Notes: generated by a model not told the origin, from the letters alone. A DNA stretch of 64,000 bases from Acidobacterium capsulatum ATCC 51196 (GCF_000022565.1 NC_012483.1:2480001-2544000), one strand, 5' to 3'; numbered from the stretch's first letter, positions 35,307 to 45,593 are shown. Translations and numbers: made by a program.

Positions 35307-35645
35307 ATGGAAAGACAAATTGTTTTGATTGTGGAAGCGGAACGGCCGGATGGTGTTTCTGCCCGCAAATTGATTCTCGAGAGCCTGCAGCATCACGTCA
35401 TGATTGCCTACACGGCAAAAGAAGCCTTGGAGATGCTGCGGCGCGTGCAGATCGACGTGATTCTTATTCACACCTCACTGTATGGCACAGACTGCCTGCA
35501 GCTCGCAGAAGATGTGCGCAGGCACAACCCGCGGATCACGATTCTGGCACTGAGCCCGGGCGGCGTGCAAAGTTGCGGCTCGGTCACCACGCTCGACAGC
35601 CTGCGCCCTGACCAGTTGGTGCGGTACTTCACCGGCCTTAGCTAG
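35307..35645 (+). CDS. Degenerate response-regulator receiver protein
   Basis: 112 residues with the fold pattern of a CheY-like receiver: beta1 IVLIVEAE, helix1 ARKLILESL, beta3 IDVILIHTSLYG, beta4 ITILALSPG. The key residues are altered. The phospho-acceptor Asp position in beta3 is His55, the acidic pair after beta1 is Glu-rich (VEAER) rather than Asp-Asp, and the conserved Lys after beta4 is missing. It therefore probably cannot be phosphorylated normally. No output domain and no histidine kinase are nearby. It may act as a constitutive or ligand-gated pseudo-receiver. Confidence 0.75.
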   Translation: MERQIVLIVEAERPDGVSARKLILESLQHHVMIAYTAKEALEMLRRVQIDVILIHTSLYGTDCLQLAEDVRRHNPRITILALSPGGVQSCGSVTTLDSLRPDQLVRYFTGLS

Positions 35646-35666
35646 CCGAAGAGTCCGCGGCTGCGT

Positions 35667-36779
35667 TTATTGTGCAGCCGCAGCTCGGCTCATCTCCTCG
35701 CGCACCTCGCGCATCGTGTTCAAATAAAACGCCAGGTTGTGAATCGAATTCAGAACCGCCGAGAGCGGCTCCTGGGCCGCCATCAAATGCCGCAGATACG
35801 CACGCGTGTATCGCCGGCAGACCATGCATCCACAATGCACATCCGGCGGATTCTGATCTTCCGCATACTGGCGGTTTTTGATGTTCATGCGGCCTTCTGA
35901 GGTAAACAGCAGGCCGTGCCGCGCCGCGCGCGTGGGCAGCACGCAATCCATCATGTCCACGCCCATGCGCGCGTACTCGGCAATTTCATCGGGGTATCCC
36001 ACGCCCATCACATAGCGCGGCTTGTCTTTGGGCAGCAGCGGCAGGGTCGCTTCGATCACTTCGCGTGTACGCTCGCGCGGCTCGCCCACGCTCAACCCGC
36101 CAATGGCATAGCCGGGAAAATCCATCTCCACCAGCCGCTCGGCGGACTCGCGCCGCAGGTCGAGGTACATGCCGCCCTGCACAATGCCGAACAGATTCGG
36201 CGTCTGGCCGGCAAAGCGCTCGTCCCACGGCCGCTCGTATTTGTGCGCGTCAAAGTGGCGTTTGCTGCGCTCAGCCCAGCGCAGCGTCAGATCGAGTGAC
36301 GAACGCGCGCGCGCATACTCGGCCGGATACTCCGTACACTCATCAAACGCCATCGCAATGTCTGAGCCCAGGGCAATCTGCACATCCATCGAGTGCTCGG
36401 GCGAAAAGAAGTGCCGCCCACCGTCCAGGTGCGACCGGAACTCCACGCCATTTTCGGTCACCTTGCGCAGCTCGCTCAGGCTGAAGACCTGAAAGCCGCC
36501 GGAGTCCGTCAAAATCGCACGCTCCCAGCTCATGAAGCGATGCAGCCCGCCCAGCCTCCGGATCGCCTCATGACCCGGCCGCAGATACAGATGATAGGTA
36601 TTGCCCAGAATAATCTGCGCTTCCAGCTCTTCCAGAATGTGCTGCGGCACAGCCTTGACCGTAGCGACCGTGCCCACCGGCATAAAAACCGGCGTCTCCA
36701 CTGCGGCATGTGGCAGTTGCATCGTCGCGCGGCGGCCGCCCGCTTCTGTCGTGTGATGAATGTTGAAAGTCAGAGACAC
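35667..36779 (-). CDS. tgt: Queuine/preQ1 tRNA-guanine transglycosylase
   Basis: Tgt swaps guanine-34 for preQ1 in tRNAs with a GUN anticodon, as a step to queuosine. The window's tRNA-His (GTG) is one such substrate. The 370-residue protein contains VETPVFMPVGT, DSGGFQVFSLSEL with a catalytic Asp, GIVQGGMY, GLSVGEP, the nucleophile region MDCVLPTRAARHG, and the zinc site CGCMVC followed by a distal His. I chose the GTG at 36779, which gives the usual N-terminus (SLTFNIHHT); the frame continues upstream to 36845 without homology. No queuosine biosynthesis gene is adjacent. Confidence 0.95.
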   Translation of the reverse strand: MSLTFNIHHTTEAGGRRATMQLPHAAVETPVFMPVGTVATVKAVPQHILEELEAQIILGNTYHLYLRPGHEAIRRLGGLHRFMSWERAILTDSGGFQVFSLSELRKVTENGVEFRSHLDGGRHFFSPEHSMDVQIALGSDIAMAFDECTEYPAEYARARSSLDLTLRWAERSKRHFDAHKYERPWDERFAGQTPNLFGIVQGGMYLDLRRESAERLVEMDFPGYAIGGLSVGEPRERTREVIEATLPLLPKDKPRYVMGVGYPDEIAEYARMGVDMMDCVLPTRAARHGLLFTSEGRMNIKNRQYAEDQNPPDVHCGCMVCRRYTRAYLRHLMAAQEPLSAVLNSIHNLAFYLNTMREVREEMSRAAAAQ

Positions 36780-36862
36780 TTTGTCGATTGTAATGCTCTC
36801 AGGACTTCTGCAAATAAAAGCGGCGGCCACCCGGGCCGCCGCCATAGCTACCTGCGTAGAAG

Positions 36863-39800
36863 TTAGAACGTGAGTTGCACCGCCAGTTGCAGTTGGCGCG
36901 GCGTATACGCAAAGCCGGAGCTATTGGTATTGGTTACCTGCCCATACTGCGGCGTATAGCTACCGTTCTTGTTGATTGCGTTAAAGCACAACTGGTTTGC
37001 CCCGCACGTCGCGGAAGAAGACGAGCCGAAGTTATAAGCCGTCGTGTTGATGCCGGTCACGTTCTGGTGATTGAAGAGGTTGAAAGCTTCAGCGATGAAT
37101 TGAAAGTTCGCCTTGCCCTTGATCGGGAACTCCTTCGTCATGCGCAGATCCACGACCGCCGTGCGCGGCTGCTTCGCATAGTTTCGATCCAGCCCGGGCG
37201 CGCGGCCCGCACCCGCCGAGCCCGTGGGGCCCGAGCCGATGTAGCTGAGCGTCTTGCCGTTCAGTTGCACATAGGGATTGCCGTTTGTGCCGGCGGAGTA
37301 TGGCAGCCCGTTCTGCACCTGCACGTCAGGGGCAATCTCATACCCGTTCGTCAGGTAGCCGAGGAGCCCATGTGTCTGCCACGGGCTGGTGAAGACGCCA
37401 TTCACCACCAGCCGGTTCGGCACATTTTGATTGGAGTTGCCGTAGTCAAGCCGCAGGTTCGCGGGATCAAACAACGCATTCGTGCTCGTGCCCGATGTGT
37501 TGTTTTCTCCATAATCGAGCGCGTGCGACCAGGTATAGCTTGCATTGAACTGGATGTGGTTGGAGAGCTGATGCTCATACTGCGCAACCAGTCCCTCATA
37601 GTTGGAGTTCACGCCGCTGAAGATATCCGTCTCCGCGCCATAATATGGATTCGGACGTCCGCTGCTCGTGGCCGTCACTCCGTTCGAGAGCTGTACCTTG
37701 CTCGTCGCCGCCTTCACGTAGAAGTCAACCGGCAGCACCTTGCCGTTTGGCAGCGGTCCCTGACCCGTCGGATCATTGACCATGTAATTCACCTGCACTG
37801 GAGCGGGCAGGTTCTGGTCCACAAAGTCCGGCAGCCTGCGTCCCCATGCACCCAGCCATGTCAGGCTCAGCACATCGTGACGGCCAAACTGCTGCTGCAC
37901 GGTGAGGTCGGCCTGCTCAATCTCAGGCATGCGGAAGTGCGGGTCAAAATAGATCACGTTCGGCGGCGAGCCTGCGGTTCCCGCGCTCGTCACCACTTCC
38001 GGAAACACCGGCGCTCCGGCCGTCGTGGGGTTGTAGCTGAACTGCAACTGCGCCAGCGGATTTCCGTTTGGATCAGTCGTCAGCACGCCCGTCTGCGCAA
38101 TCGCGTTGTAGATGGTCGAGTTAACCAGCCGCGCGAAGAACAGCCCGTAACCGCCGCGCACGACCGTTTTGCCATTGCCGAAGACGTCATACGCAAAGCC
38201 CACGCGCGGCCCGACGTTCGTCTTGTCTTTCGGCAGCACGCCGGTCTGCGGAATGTTGTACGCCGGATTCGCATTGTTTGTATTTGGCAACTGCGGATCG
38301 GGCGTCTGCTCATACTCCCAGCGAATGCCCATCGTCAGGCTCAGCTTCGGGCTCACCTTCCACTCATCCTGAACGAAGGTCGCATAATCGACCGTGCTGA
38401 AGCCGAATCCCTGCGAACCAAATCCCTGCGAGTAGGTGGAGTAGTTTCTCGCCTTCGCTGCCAACGCGCCGCCCTGCGCAGCCAGATAGTAGTCAGTGAA
38501 GTAGTTGTAGAGCTGCGTGTAGGAGAAGCTGCCGTACTGGTTATAAAGATTCTCGCTCAGGTCGTGCGTATGCACCATCTGATAGCCGAACTTGAAGTCG
38601 TGATTGCCGCGCGTCCACTCCACCGTGTCATTGAACTGCCACGTGCGCTCGTCAGGATAGGCGGGCCGCTCCAGAAAAGCAGGCGTGCCAAACTCAAAGC
38701 CGCCATTGCCCGGCGTGATGTAGACCTCCGGCGGAATCCCTCCAAACGGATTCGTATATCCCGCCGCGTTCTTGATCAGCGTGTTTTGCTCATAACTGGT
38801 CGGCTGCTGGCTGAACTCAAACTCAAAGTCGCGGCCATACTGGTAGAGCGCCTGGTTGCTCACGTTTGGCGTAATAAAAGTATCGAGCCGCGCAATGCCC
38901 CAGTTATCGCGTACGTAGTCATTGCCGTAGCTGCGCTTGCCGTAGTTCAGCGCACCCGCGCCGGTCTGAATGCCCGCGGGGGAGTGCCAGTTCAGGCGGT
39001 TGTACTCAAATGACGCGTGGTTCTTCTTGTTGATCTGCCAGTCCAGCTTCGGGAAGTAGATCATCTGCGACCCAAAGCGCGGAGCCACGCCGAGCATGGT
39101 GTTCAGTCCGGCAATGCCGTTGTTGTAGTCCGCCACTGCCTGCGTGTAGCTGGTCGGCAAGCCGGCATTGGTCAGGTTATTGGCCAGCGAGCACACATCG
39201 GCATCGATGGTGCTGTAGCTCTTCACCGCCGATGCGGAGCAGCCATTCGAGACCGTCGCGTCGGGCTGCGAATAGAAGAAGGTGTTGCCCGGCGTCGAAA
39301 CACCTGGGAAGTCATGATAGAAGCGATCCACCGCCAGGAAGAAGAACAGCCGGTCTTTGAGAATCGGACCTCCCACGCCAAAGCCATACTGCCGGCGCAG
39401 ATCGGTCGGTTTGTAGGGCTCGGTCGTGAAGCCGGTTCCGCTCGGCACCGTCAGCTTGGTGTAATCGTTATAGGCATTCCAGATGCTGTCGCGGTCAAAG
39501 TAATAGACCTGGCCGTGAAAGTGATTCGTGCCGCTCTTTGACACCGCATTCACCACGCCGCCGGCTGAGAAGCCATACTCCACCGAGTAGTTGGAGGTGT
39601 TGACCTGAAACTCCTGAATCGCCGCCTTCGCCGTTGAATAGCCCGCACGCGTGCGCCCGCGTTCTTCTGAGAAGAACGCCTGGTTGTCATCCGCGCCGTC
39701 GAACTCCACATTGTTCAAAAGCGTGCTCTGGCCGCGAAAGCTCAGCAGCCCATAGCCGTTGGAGTCATTGACCACGCCCGGCGTCAGCAGCGCATACGAT

Positions 39801-40273
39801 GACCAGCGGTAGTTGTTCACGGGCAGATGCGTCAGTTGGTAATTGTTGATGACTCCTGAAAACGTGGGCGTGCTCGTGTTCACCAAGGGAGCCGCACCCG
39901 AAACCGTCACCGTCTGCGCCGCCGTACCCGGCTGCAGATGCGCCTGCACGCTCGTCATGACGCCGACATTCACGGTGAGGTTTTTCGACTGGCTGTTCTG
40001 AAATCCGGAGGCCGCAATCGTCACCGTATAGGTGCCCGGCTGCAGATGCACCACGCGGAAATATCCCGAGCCGTCTGTCACCGCATGCTGATCCGCGTTT
40101 GTACCGTTGTTATGCACCGTCACTTGCGCGCCCGGAATCACCGCGCCGGAGCTGTCCGTCACCGTTCCGCCGATTGCGCCGTCCACTGCCGTCTGTGCGC
40201 CGGCAAAGGTTACCATCATGGTTGCAAATAGAAACAGGGCCGCCAAAGCGCCCCAGCGTATGCCTCTCCTCAT
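36863..40273 (-). CDS. Oar-like TonB-dependent receptor
   Basis: An 1136-residue outer-membrane protein of the large acidobacterial Oar-like type. The signal peptide ends at FAGAQ. A carboxypeptidase-regulatory domain (about 33-115; GGTVTDSSGAVIPGAQVTVHN, quoted in part) leads to a plug domain (about 125-260; VEFDGADDNQAFFSEERGR, QEFQVNTSNYSVEYGFSAGG, VSKSGTNHFHGQVYYFDRD). The remaining 850 residues form an aromatic-rich barrel ending RQLQLAVQLTF. The start has GGAGG 5 nt upstream. Such proteins take up oligosaccharides or other large ligands using TonB. A divergent paralogue lies directly upstream. Confidence 0.93.
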   Translation of the reverse strand: MRRGIRWGALAALFLFATMMVTFAGAQTAVDGAIGGTVTDSSGAVIPGAQVTVHNNGTNADQHAVTDGSGYFRVVHLQPGTYTVTIAASGFQNSQSKNLTVNVGVMTSVQAHLQPGTAAQTVTVSGAAPLVNTSTPTFSGVINNYQLTHLPVNNYRWSSYALLTPGVVNDSNGYGLLSFRGQSTLLNNVEFDGADDNQAFFSEERGRTRAGYSTAKAAIQEFQVNTSNYSVEYGFSAGGVVNAVSKSGTNHFHGQVYYFDRDSIWNAYNDYTKLTVPSGTGFTTEPYKPTDLRRQYGFGVGGPILKDRLFFFLAVDRFYHDFPGVSTPGNTFFYSQPDATVSNGCSASAVKSYSTIDADVCSLANNLTNAGLPTSYTQAVADYNNGIAGLNTMLGVAPRFGSQMIYFPKLDWQINKKNHASFEYNRLNWHSPAGIQTGAGALNYGKRSYGNDYVRDNWGIARLDTFITPNVSNQALYQYGRDFEFEFSQQPTSYEQNTLIKNAAGYTNPFGGIPPEVYITPGNGGFEFGTPAFLERPAYPDERTWQFNDTVEWTRGNHDFKFGYQMVHTHDLSENLYNQYGSFSYTQLYNYFTDYYLAAQGGALAAKARNYSTYSQGFGSQGFGFSTVDYATFVQDEWKVSPKLSLTMGIRWEYEQTPDPQLPNTNNANPAYNIPQTGVLPKDKTNVGPRVGFAYDVFGNGKTVVRGGYGLFFARLVNSTIYNAIAQTGVLTTDPNGNPLAQLQFSYNPTTAGAPVFPEVVTSAGTAGSPPNVIYFDPHFRMPEIEQADLTVQQQFGRHDVLSLTWLGAWGRRLPDFVDQNLPAPVQVNYMVNDPTGQGPLPNGKVLPVDFYVKAATSKVQLSNGVTATSSGRPNPYYGAETDIFSGVNSNYEGLVAQYEHQLSNHIQFNASYTWSHALDYGENNTSGTSTNALFDPANLRLDYGNSNQNVPNRLVVNGVFTSPWQTHGLLGYLTNGYEIAPDVQVQNGLPYSAGTNGNPYVQLNGKTLSYIGSGPTGSAGAGRAPGLDRNYAKQPRTAVVDLRMTKEFPIKGKANFQFIAEAFNLFNHQNVTGINTTAYNFGSSSSATCGANQLCFNAINKNGSYTPQYGQVTNTNSSGFAYTPRQLQLAVQLTF

Positions 40274-40529
40274 AAAGACCTCCAGTTAAGCCGTCCCCCG
40301 AATTGCGCACTCACCCGTTGTCTCCGTGGTTTCTATGCGGATCATCCGGACACTTCTGCCCGGGAAAAATCCTGTGCGCATAAGACAGGTTGCGTTGATA
40401 ACAGTTTGCCTTGCCTTGTTTAAAAGAAGGTAAACAGGTTACGGATGGCCCATGCAGCCGGGCACCCGGCTGCGCAGGCGTCGATTTGCCGCCCCTCCCG
40501 CGAGAGAGAAATCACCCCTTGCCTGCCGA

Positions 40530-43500
40530 TCAGAAAATCAAGCGCAGCACCAGCTCAATTTGACGGTCCCGGTAGGTGGAGTTGTTGTTCCTCGTCGTCA
40601 CCACACCGAACTGCGAGTGCCCGTTCGTTCCGCTCAGATACGTCAGCTTTCCGGCGCCGGTGCTCGACTTTTCGCCGCTCACGACATAGCCGACCGTTTC
40701 CAGATGAGTGACGTTGCTGTGATTCATAAAGTTGGAGACGTCCGCACCAAACTCGAGCGCCTTTCGCCCCCCAATGCCGGTACGCTTCTCAAAGCGCAGG
40801 TTGCCATCAAAGGCCGCCGGATACCGGTATGTATTCCGCCCAACCCCCGGCAGCCAGCTTGCGCCGCCTGCGCCATTCAGGCTTGCTCCCAGTGACTCCA
40901 CCGGCACCGGCACGCCCGTGATCACGCCGGCTGGCGCGCTCAGCACGCAATCGTTGCCGGCCTCAAGCCACCCTTGATAGGAGCACGCAAAGCTCGGCAC
41001 CGCTCCCACCGTCCGCATCGTATAGGGCCGCCCTGACCGGTAGCCGCCCGTCACATCGAGCGTATAGCCGCCCAGCAGACTCTCCGCCCAGCCGGAGGCA
41101 TGCCATGGCTCATGTAACACCAGCCCTCCGGTGAGGCGGTCGCGAATGTCAGAGTTCGACGTGCCCCAGTCCAGCGCCAGGTTCGACGGGTCCTCGACCA
41201 TCCAGCGACCGTTGTAGGCCGTCGCATAGGGGCTGTCATCGAGCGCATGCGCGTTGCGATAGTCCAGGGTCAGCAGCATTCCATGCGGCAGACGGCTGCG
41301 TAACGACACGCCCGCAGCCTGGTAGCGCGAATGAGCCGTGCTCTGCATCGCAGCCATTTGATTGAAGTTTGCATTCAGCCGCTTATAGAAGAACTTCGAC
41401 TCATAGGTGCCCGTCAGCGGCCCCATGCGTGCCGGGTCATTCACGGTGTACGCAATCTTGCCCACCGCATTCAGATCGATGTTTTCGTCCACCACCTGCG
41501 GCAGATCGCTCCCAAAGCTGCCCCAGTAGCTCAGCGTGAGCGTGGTGTTGCGCCCCAGGGACTGCTCCACCGAGAACTGGGCCTGCAGGGCTCTCGCATG
41601 CTGAAAGCCTGTCGCAAAATATGTCACGTTCGGCGCTATCTGCAGGTCAGGATGCGCGCTGAAGACCACCGGAAACTGCGGCGCGCCCGTATCGAGCGGC
41701 TTGAAGATGTAGTTGCGCTCCGCACTGGCCGTGCCCGTCTGCGAGATTGCATTCAATACAGTTACATTTGAAATGCGCCCATAAAATACGCCGACGCCTC
41801 CCCGCACCACGGTCTGCGCGCCCGGCCTGCGCCCGCGCCATGGCAGCGCCCATGCAAAGCCCACGCGCGGGCTCACATTTCCGCCAGAAGGCAATGAAGC
41901 TGTCTCAGGAATCGCCGGATTCACCAGCGCCGCATTTGGATTGGGCAGGTGCTCATAGTCATAACGCGCTCCCGCCGAGAGCGTCAGCCCGGCCCGCAGC
42001 TTGAGCGTGTCCGTCGCAAAGCCCGCATAGTCGGCCGTATCAAAGCGGAAAGTATTCGGCCCCACCGTCTGCTCATAGCGTGACCAGCACGGCAGATTGC
42101 CTGTGCCGGTGGTCGAGGCATCGCAATGGTTCGGCGAAAGCAGATCGGCCACGAACGCCTCGCGCGTGCTGTAGCTGTATCCGCCCGCGCCATAGTTCAG
42201 GCCGCTGATGTCATCCCTCGCATAATCGAGCGCATAGCCCACGCTCATTTGATTGCGTCCGCGCACCCACGTCAGGGTGTCGGCCGCCTCCTGCCGAAAC
42301 TCGTCGGGATAAGCCACCTTATCCAGATAGGACGGCGTGCCAAATCGAAATCCCCCGCTGCCGCTCGCCACGCTGATCTGCGGCGTCATGCCCAGCGGAT
42401 TCTTCGCCAGCGCCTGCTCAAAGCCGCTCGGCGCCACCGGCATCTCGCTCTCCACGTCATGCGCGACCGTGTAGCGCAGTTCGTTCAGCAGGTTCGGTGT
42501 GACAAAGGTGTTCCATTTGCCGGAGACGGAATCGAGCGCCAGCGTCCGCGTGCCATAGCTTCCCGTGCCCCACGTCTCGGTCGGCGCGGACCACACGCCA
42601 TCGTGCGCCGTGAGCCGGATAAAATCGTAACCCACTGAGATACGATTGCGATCATTCAGCTTCCAGTCCAGACGCGGAAACGCGATGACCTGCCGCGTCG
42701 AGCGCGCCACACTGCCCAGCAGGCCATCCAGTTGCCCCATGGTCTGCGTGTAGAGCGCCGCAGCCTGCCCGGTATCGAGCGCCGCGCTCATGCTGCCCTG
42801 CAGCCGTGCCTGCAGCGTCTGTAACTGCGACGATGTCAGCGGAGCAAAGAACTTGCTCGGCTCGCTCACCACCGCCATGCCGGGATTGTTCCGCTCGAGC
42901 CCGTCCACCGCGACAAACCAGTGCCCGCGCCCATTTGCGCCCAGCGGGCCGCCCAGCTCCAGCGCGGCCTGCAACCTGCGGTCAGCCGGCTTGTACGGTG
43001 TCGTGACAAATGCGCCCGCCGCCGTCTGCGTGGTGAGTGTGGTGCCGGCGTTCTCCGCACCCCACGCGGCGTCGCGGTCCTCGATAAAGCTCTGCCCATG
43101 CACGCGGTCTACCGGATGATCGGATCGCACCTCGAAGCTGTCCGTGCTGTCGCTTCGCGAGCGCCTGGATACCTCGATCGCGTCCTCTCCGGCGGGTTCG
43201 AATGCAGAGACGTCATCTTCTCCGGTGGAATGCGCGGCCCGATTCGGATCACCATCTGTGGCGACATCGCTATTTGTAACTGCTGCACGGCGAATATCGC
43301 TCTGATCTTGCTCTCCGCGTTCCGGAGCTTGAGGCGCAAAGGCCTCGGCCAGTTCTAAGGTGTTGGCGGATGTTTTCGCGGGCGCGCTCCGTGTTGCGGT
43401 TGACTCATGATCATCCGCTGCCGTCGCTTCTGCGGTCGAGTCCTCCACAGTCATGTGCTCATTCAATGGCGGCACCGGTGGCACATCCAGCGAATCAGAC

Positions 43501-44420
43501 TCCGCTGCCTGCGTGGCGCCATGATTTGCGTGCGGATTTGCGTGCGCGATCGCGTCTGATTGTTCCCGCATGCGAACGGCACCGGGAAAGCCACCGCCCG
43601 GCTGACTCGCTGACTCGCTAACCCGCTTGCCCGCTGGCCTGCTGGCGGGCTGACTTGCTGGCTCGCTGACTTGCTGCCGTCCCGGCTCAAATGCAGCCCA
43701 GTCCGTCGTACCTGCCGGGACTACGGGCTTCTCCGCAATGGTTGCTTCCACAAGACCCTGCGGCGTCGTCACCGAGACACGCGCATGCACGGTTTGCGCA
43801 TTCCGCAACCGCGTATAGATTTGCAGCGGGCTCGCCGCGGCAGGCGCATGTGCCACCCGCGCGAGAGCCGGAGCAGCTTCCGGCTCTTGCAGCGCAAGCG
43901 GCTCCGCGAGCGCTGGTTCCCGCACATGCAAACTTCTTTGGCCGCCCTGCCTTTGCAACATACTCAGTGTCAACGCTGACTCGCTGACTCGCTGGCTGGC
44001 GGACTTGCTCCCCTGCGGGCCTGCTGCCGGACGCGGTTGCTTCTTCGCAAGCAGGCTCTCGAGCCTCGGGCTCAGTTCGCGCTGCTGCCCGGCGCTCACT
44101 TCCACATCGGGCAGCGTCCATGCGGCAAAGCCGGGTGCCTCGACCGCTACCTTATAGGCTCCGGGAGCGAGTTGCGGCAGCAGAAAATTTCCATTGGGGT
44201 CGGTGCCCAGGTCATAGGTGGTTCCAGAGCCGAGCGCCTCAATCATCAGCCGCGCGTGCTCCACTGGAGCGCCATCGCCATCGAGAATGCGGCCGGCCAT
44301 CGAGCCGCCATTGCCCCACTGGGCCGCGCACACAGCCGCCGCGCACATCCACAACCATGCGCACGCAACCCCCACGCGAAGACTGCTCCAGCGGTACACA
44401 GCTCTGCCCCGGCCTTGCAA
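40530..44420 (-). CDS. Plug-deficient Oar-like receptor with low-complexity linker
   Basis: 1296 residues. The signal segment ends at CAAAVCAAQ. The carboxypeptidase-regulatory domain spans about 40-110. A very long Ser/Ala/Gln/Glu/Pro-rich linker covers about 115-430, with repeated SESASQ/SEPASQ-type words. The C-terminal 850 residues form an Oar-type barrel collinear with the neighbour paralogue. Of the plug only a remnant is visible: SFEVRSDHP...HGQSFIEDRDAAW aligns by eye with FQVNTSNYS...HGQVYYFDRDSIW. The FDGADDNQ-like plug core is absent. The start is TTG at 44420, or GTG at 44399 (YRWSSLRVG). Whether it transports anything is doubtful; it may be a surface adhesin or a decaying receptor. 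Confidence 0.85.
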   Translation of the reverse strand: MQGRGRAVYRWSSLRVGVACAWLWMCAAAVCAAQWGNGGSMAGRILDGDGAPVEHARLMIEALGSGTTYDLGTDPNGNFLLPQLAPGAYKVAVEAPGFAAWTLPDVEVSAGQQRELSPRLESLLAKKQPRPAAGPQGSKSASQRVSESALTLSMLQRQGGQRSLHVREPALAEPLALQEPEAAPALARVAHAPAAASPLQIYTRLRNAQTVHARVSVTTPQGLVEATIAEKPVVPAGTTDWAAFEPGRQQVSEPASQPASRPAGKRVSESASQPGGGFPGAVRMREQSDAIAHANPHANHGATQAAESDSLDVPPVPPLNEHMTVEDSTAEATAADDHESTATRSAPAKTSANTLELAEAFAPQAPERGEQDQSDIRRAAVTNSDVATDGDPNRAAHSTGEDDVSAFEPAGEDAIEVSRRSRSDSTDSFEVRSDHPVDRVHGQSFIEDRDAAWGAENAGTTLTTQTAAGAFVTTPYKPADRRLQAALELGGPLGANGRGHWFVAVDGLERNNPGMAVVSEPSKFFAPLTSSQLQTLQARLQGSMSAALDTGQAAALYTQTMGQLDGLLGSVARSTRQVIAFPRLDWKLNDRNRISVGYDFIRLTAHDGVWSAPTETWGTGSYGTRTLALDSVSGKWNTFVTPNLLNELRYTVAHDVESEMPVAPSGFEQALAKNPLGMTPQISVASGSGGFRFGTPSYLDKVAYPDEFRQEAADTLTWVRGRNQMSVGYALDYARDDISGLNYGAGGYSYSTREAFVADLLSPNHCDASTTGTGNLPCWSRYEQTVGPNTFRFDTADYAGFATDTLKLRAGLTLSAGARYDYEHLPNPNAALVNPAIPETASLPSGGNVSPRVGFAWALPWRGRRPGAQTVVRGGVGVFYGRISNVTVLNAISQTGTASAERNYIFKPLDTGAPQFPVVFSAHPDLQIAPNVTYFATGFQHARALQAQFSVEQSLGRNTTLTLSYWGSFGSDLPQVVDENIDLNAVGKIAYTVNDPARMGPLTGTYESKFFYKRLNANFNQMAAMQSTAHSRYQAAGVSLRSRLPHGMLLTLDYRNAHALDDSPYATAYNGRWMVEDPSNLALDWGTSNSDIRDRLTGGLVLHEPWHASGWAESLLGGYTLDVTGGYRSGRPYTMRTVGAVPSFACSYQGWLEAGNDCVLSAPAGVITGVPVPVESLGASLNGAGGASWLPGVGRNTYRYPAAFDGNLRFEKRTGIGGRKALEFGADVSNFMNHSNVTHLETVGYVVSGEKSSTGAGKLTYLSGTNGHSQFGVVTTRNNNSTYRDRQIELVLRLIF

Positions 44421-44542
44421 GGCCTGTTTGCGAAGCGCCCCCGCGCCTCTTTGGGCGTTTGCCGCGCTTGCGCCTCATTTTCATCTCAATCCAGGGGAAT
44501 CGTGTTTTGAGCCTAGCGAATTGGCTACACTGAAAGAAGCAA

Positions 44543-45574
44543 ATGTTTATCGACGAAGCGAAAATCCGGGTCAAGGCCGGTGACGGTGGTAATGGCTGCA
44601 TGGCCTTCCGCCGCGAAAAGTTTGTTCCGCGTGGCGGACCCTCCGGTGGTGATGGCGGCCGCGGCGGCGACATTGTCATGGAGTCGACGCAGCGCCACAA
44701 CACGCTGCTCTACTTCCGCTACAACCCCGAGCACAAGGCCGAGCGCGGCGAGCACGGCATGGGCTCCAACTGCACGGGCCGTGACGGCAAAGATATCATT
44801 CTCAAGGTCCCCGTCGGCACGGTCGTTTACAACGCCGAGAGCGGCGAGCTGCTTCACGACTTCCAGCAGCCCGATGAGCGGCTCATCGTCGCCCATGGCG
44901 GACGCGGCGGTCGCGGCAACCAGCACTTTGCCACCAGCACCCATCAGGCTCCGCGTGAGCATGAGATGGGCTACCCCGGCGAAGAGTTCACGCTGCGCCT
45001 CGAGCTCAAGGTGCTCGCCGACATTGGCATCGTCGGCTATCCCAACGTGGGCAAGTCCACGCTCATCTCTCGCATCTCCGCGGCGAAGCCGAAGATTGCC
45101 GACTACCCCTTCACCACGCTGGAGCCCAACCTCGGCGTGGTGACCGTCGGCGAAATGCCGCATGAAGAAACCTTCGTGGTCGCCGACATTCCCGGCCTCA
45201 TCGAGGGCGCGCATGAGGGCGCGGGCCTCGGTGACCGCTTTCTGCGCCACGTCGAGCGCACGCACCTGCTCGTGCATCTGGTGGATGTCTCTGACGCCAG
45301 CGGACGCCCCGATCCCGTGGCCGACTACAAGACCATCGCCGCCGAGCTGGCCAACTTTGGCGGAGAGCTCGAAGACAAGCCGGTGATCGTGGTCGCCTCC
45401 AAGATCGACTCCGTGAATCCGGACAAGCTCAAGAAGCTGGCCGCAATGGCCAAACGCCGCAAGCTGCCCTTCTATGAAATCTCCGCCGTGACCGGCCAGG
45501 GCGTGCAGCAGCTCAAGTACGCCATGGCGGAGCGCGTGCGCGAGCTCCGCAAGCAGACTCAGATCGAACTGTAG
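44543..45574 (+). CDS. obgE: Obg-family GTPase ObgE/CgtA
   Basis: A 343-residue essential GTPase that helps 50S ribosome assembly and the stress response. The N-terminal Gly-rich Obg fold (about 1-158) opens [19 protein letters not shown]. The G domain has G1 [10 protein letters not shown], the switch region [13 protein letters not shown]3 DIPGLIEGA and G4 VVASKID. The C-terminal OCT domain of some homologues is absent, as in many bacteria. It is transcribed divergently from the receptor-like gene with a 122-nt spacer. Confidence 0.97.
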   Translation: MFIDEAKIRVKAGDGGNGCMAFRREKFVPRGGPSGGDGGRGGDIVMESTQRHNTLLYFRYNPEHKAERGEHGMGSNCTGRDGKDIILKVPVGTVVYNAESGELLHDFQQPDERLIVAHGGRGGRGNQHFATSTHQAPREHEMGYPGEEFTLRLELKVLADIGIVGYPNVGKSTLISRISAAKPKIADYPFTTLEPNLGVVTVGEMPHEETFVVADIPGLIEGAHEGAGLGDRFLRHVERTHLLVHLVDVSDASGRPDPVADYKTIAAELANFGGELEDKPVIVVASKIDSVNPDKLKKLAAMAKRRKLPFYEISAVTGQGVQQLKYAMAERVRELRKQTQIEL

Positions 45575-45593
45575 TTACCTAAACCATTCCGGC

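Noticed and set aside
36875-39013. 712-codon plus-strand frame opposite the Oar-like receptor
   Set aside because: Arg/Val/His-rich shadow; the receptor is well supported by plug and barrel motifs.
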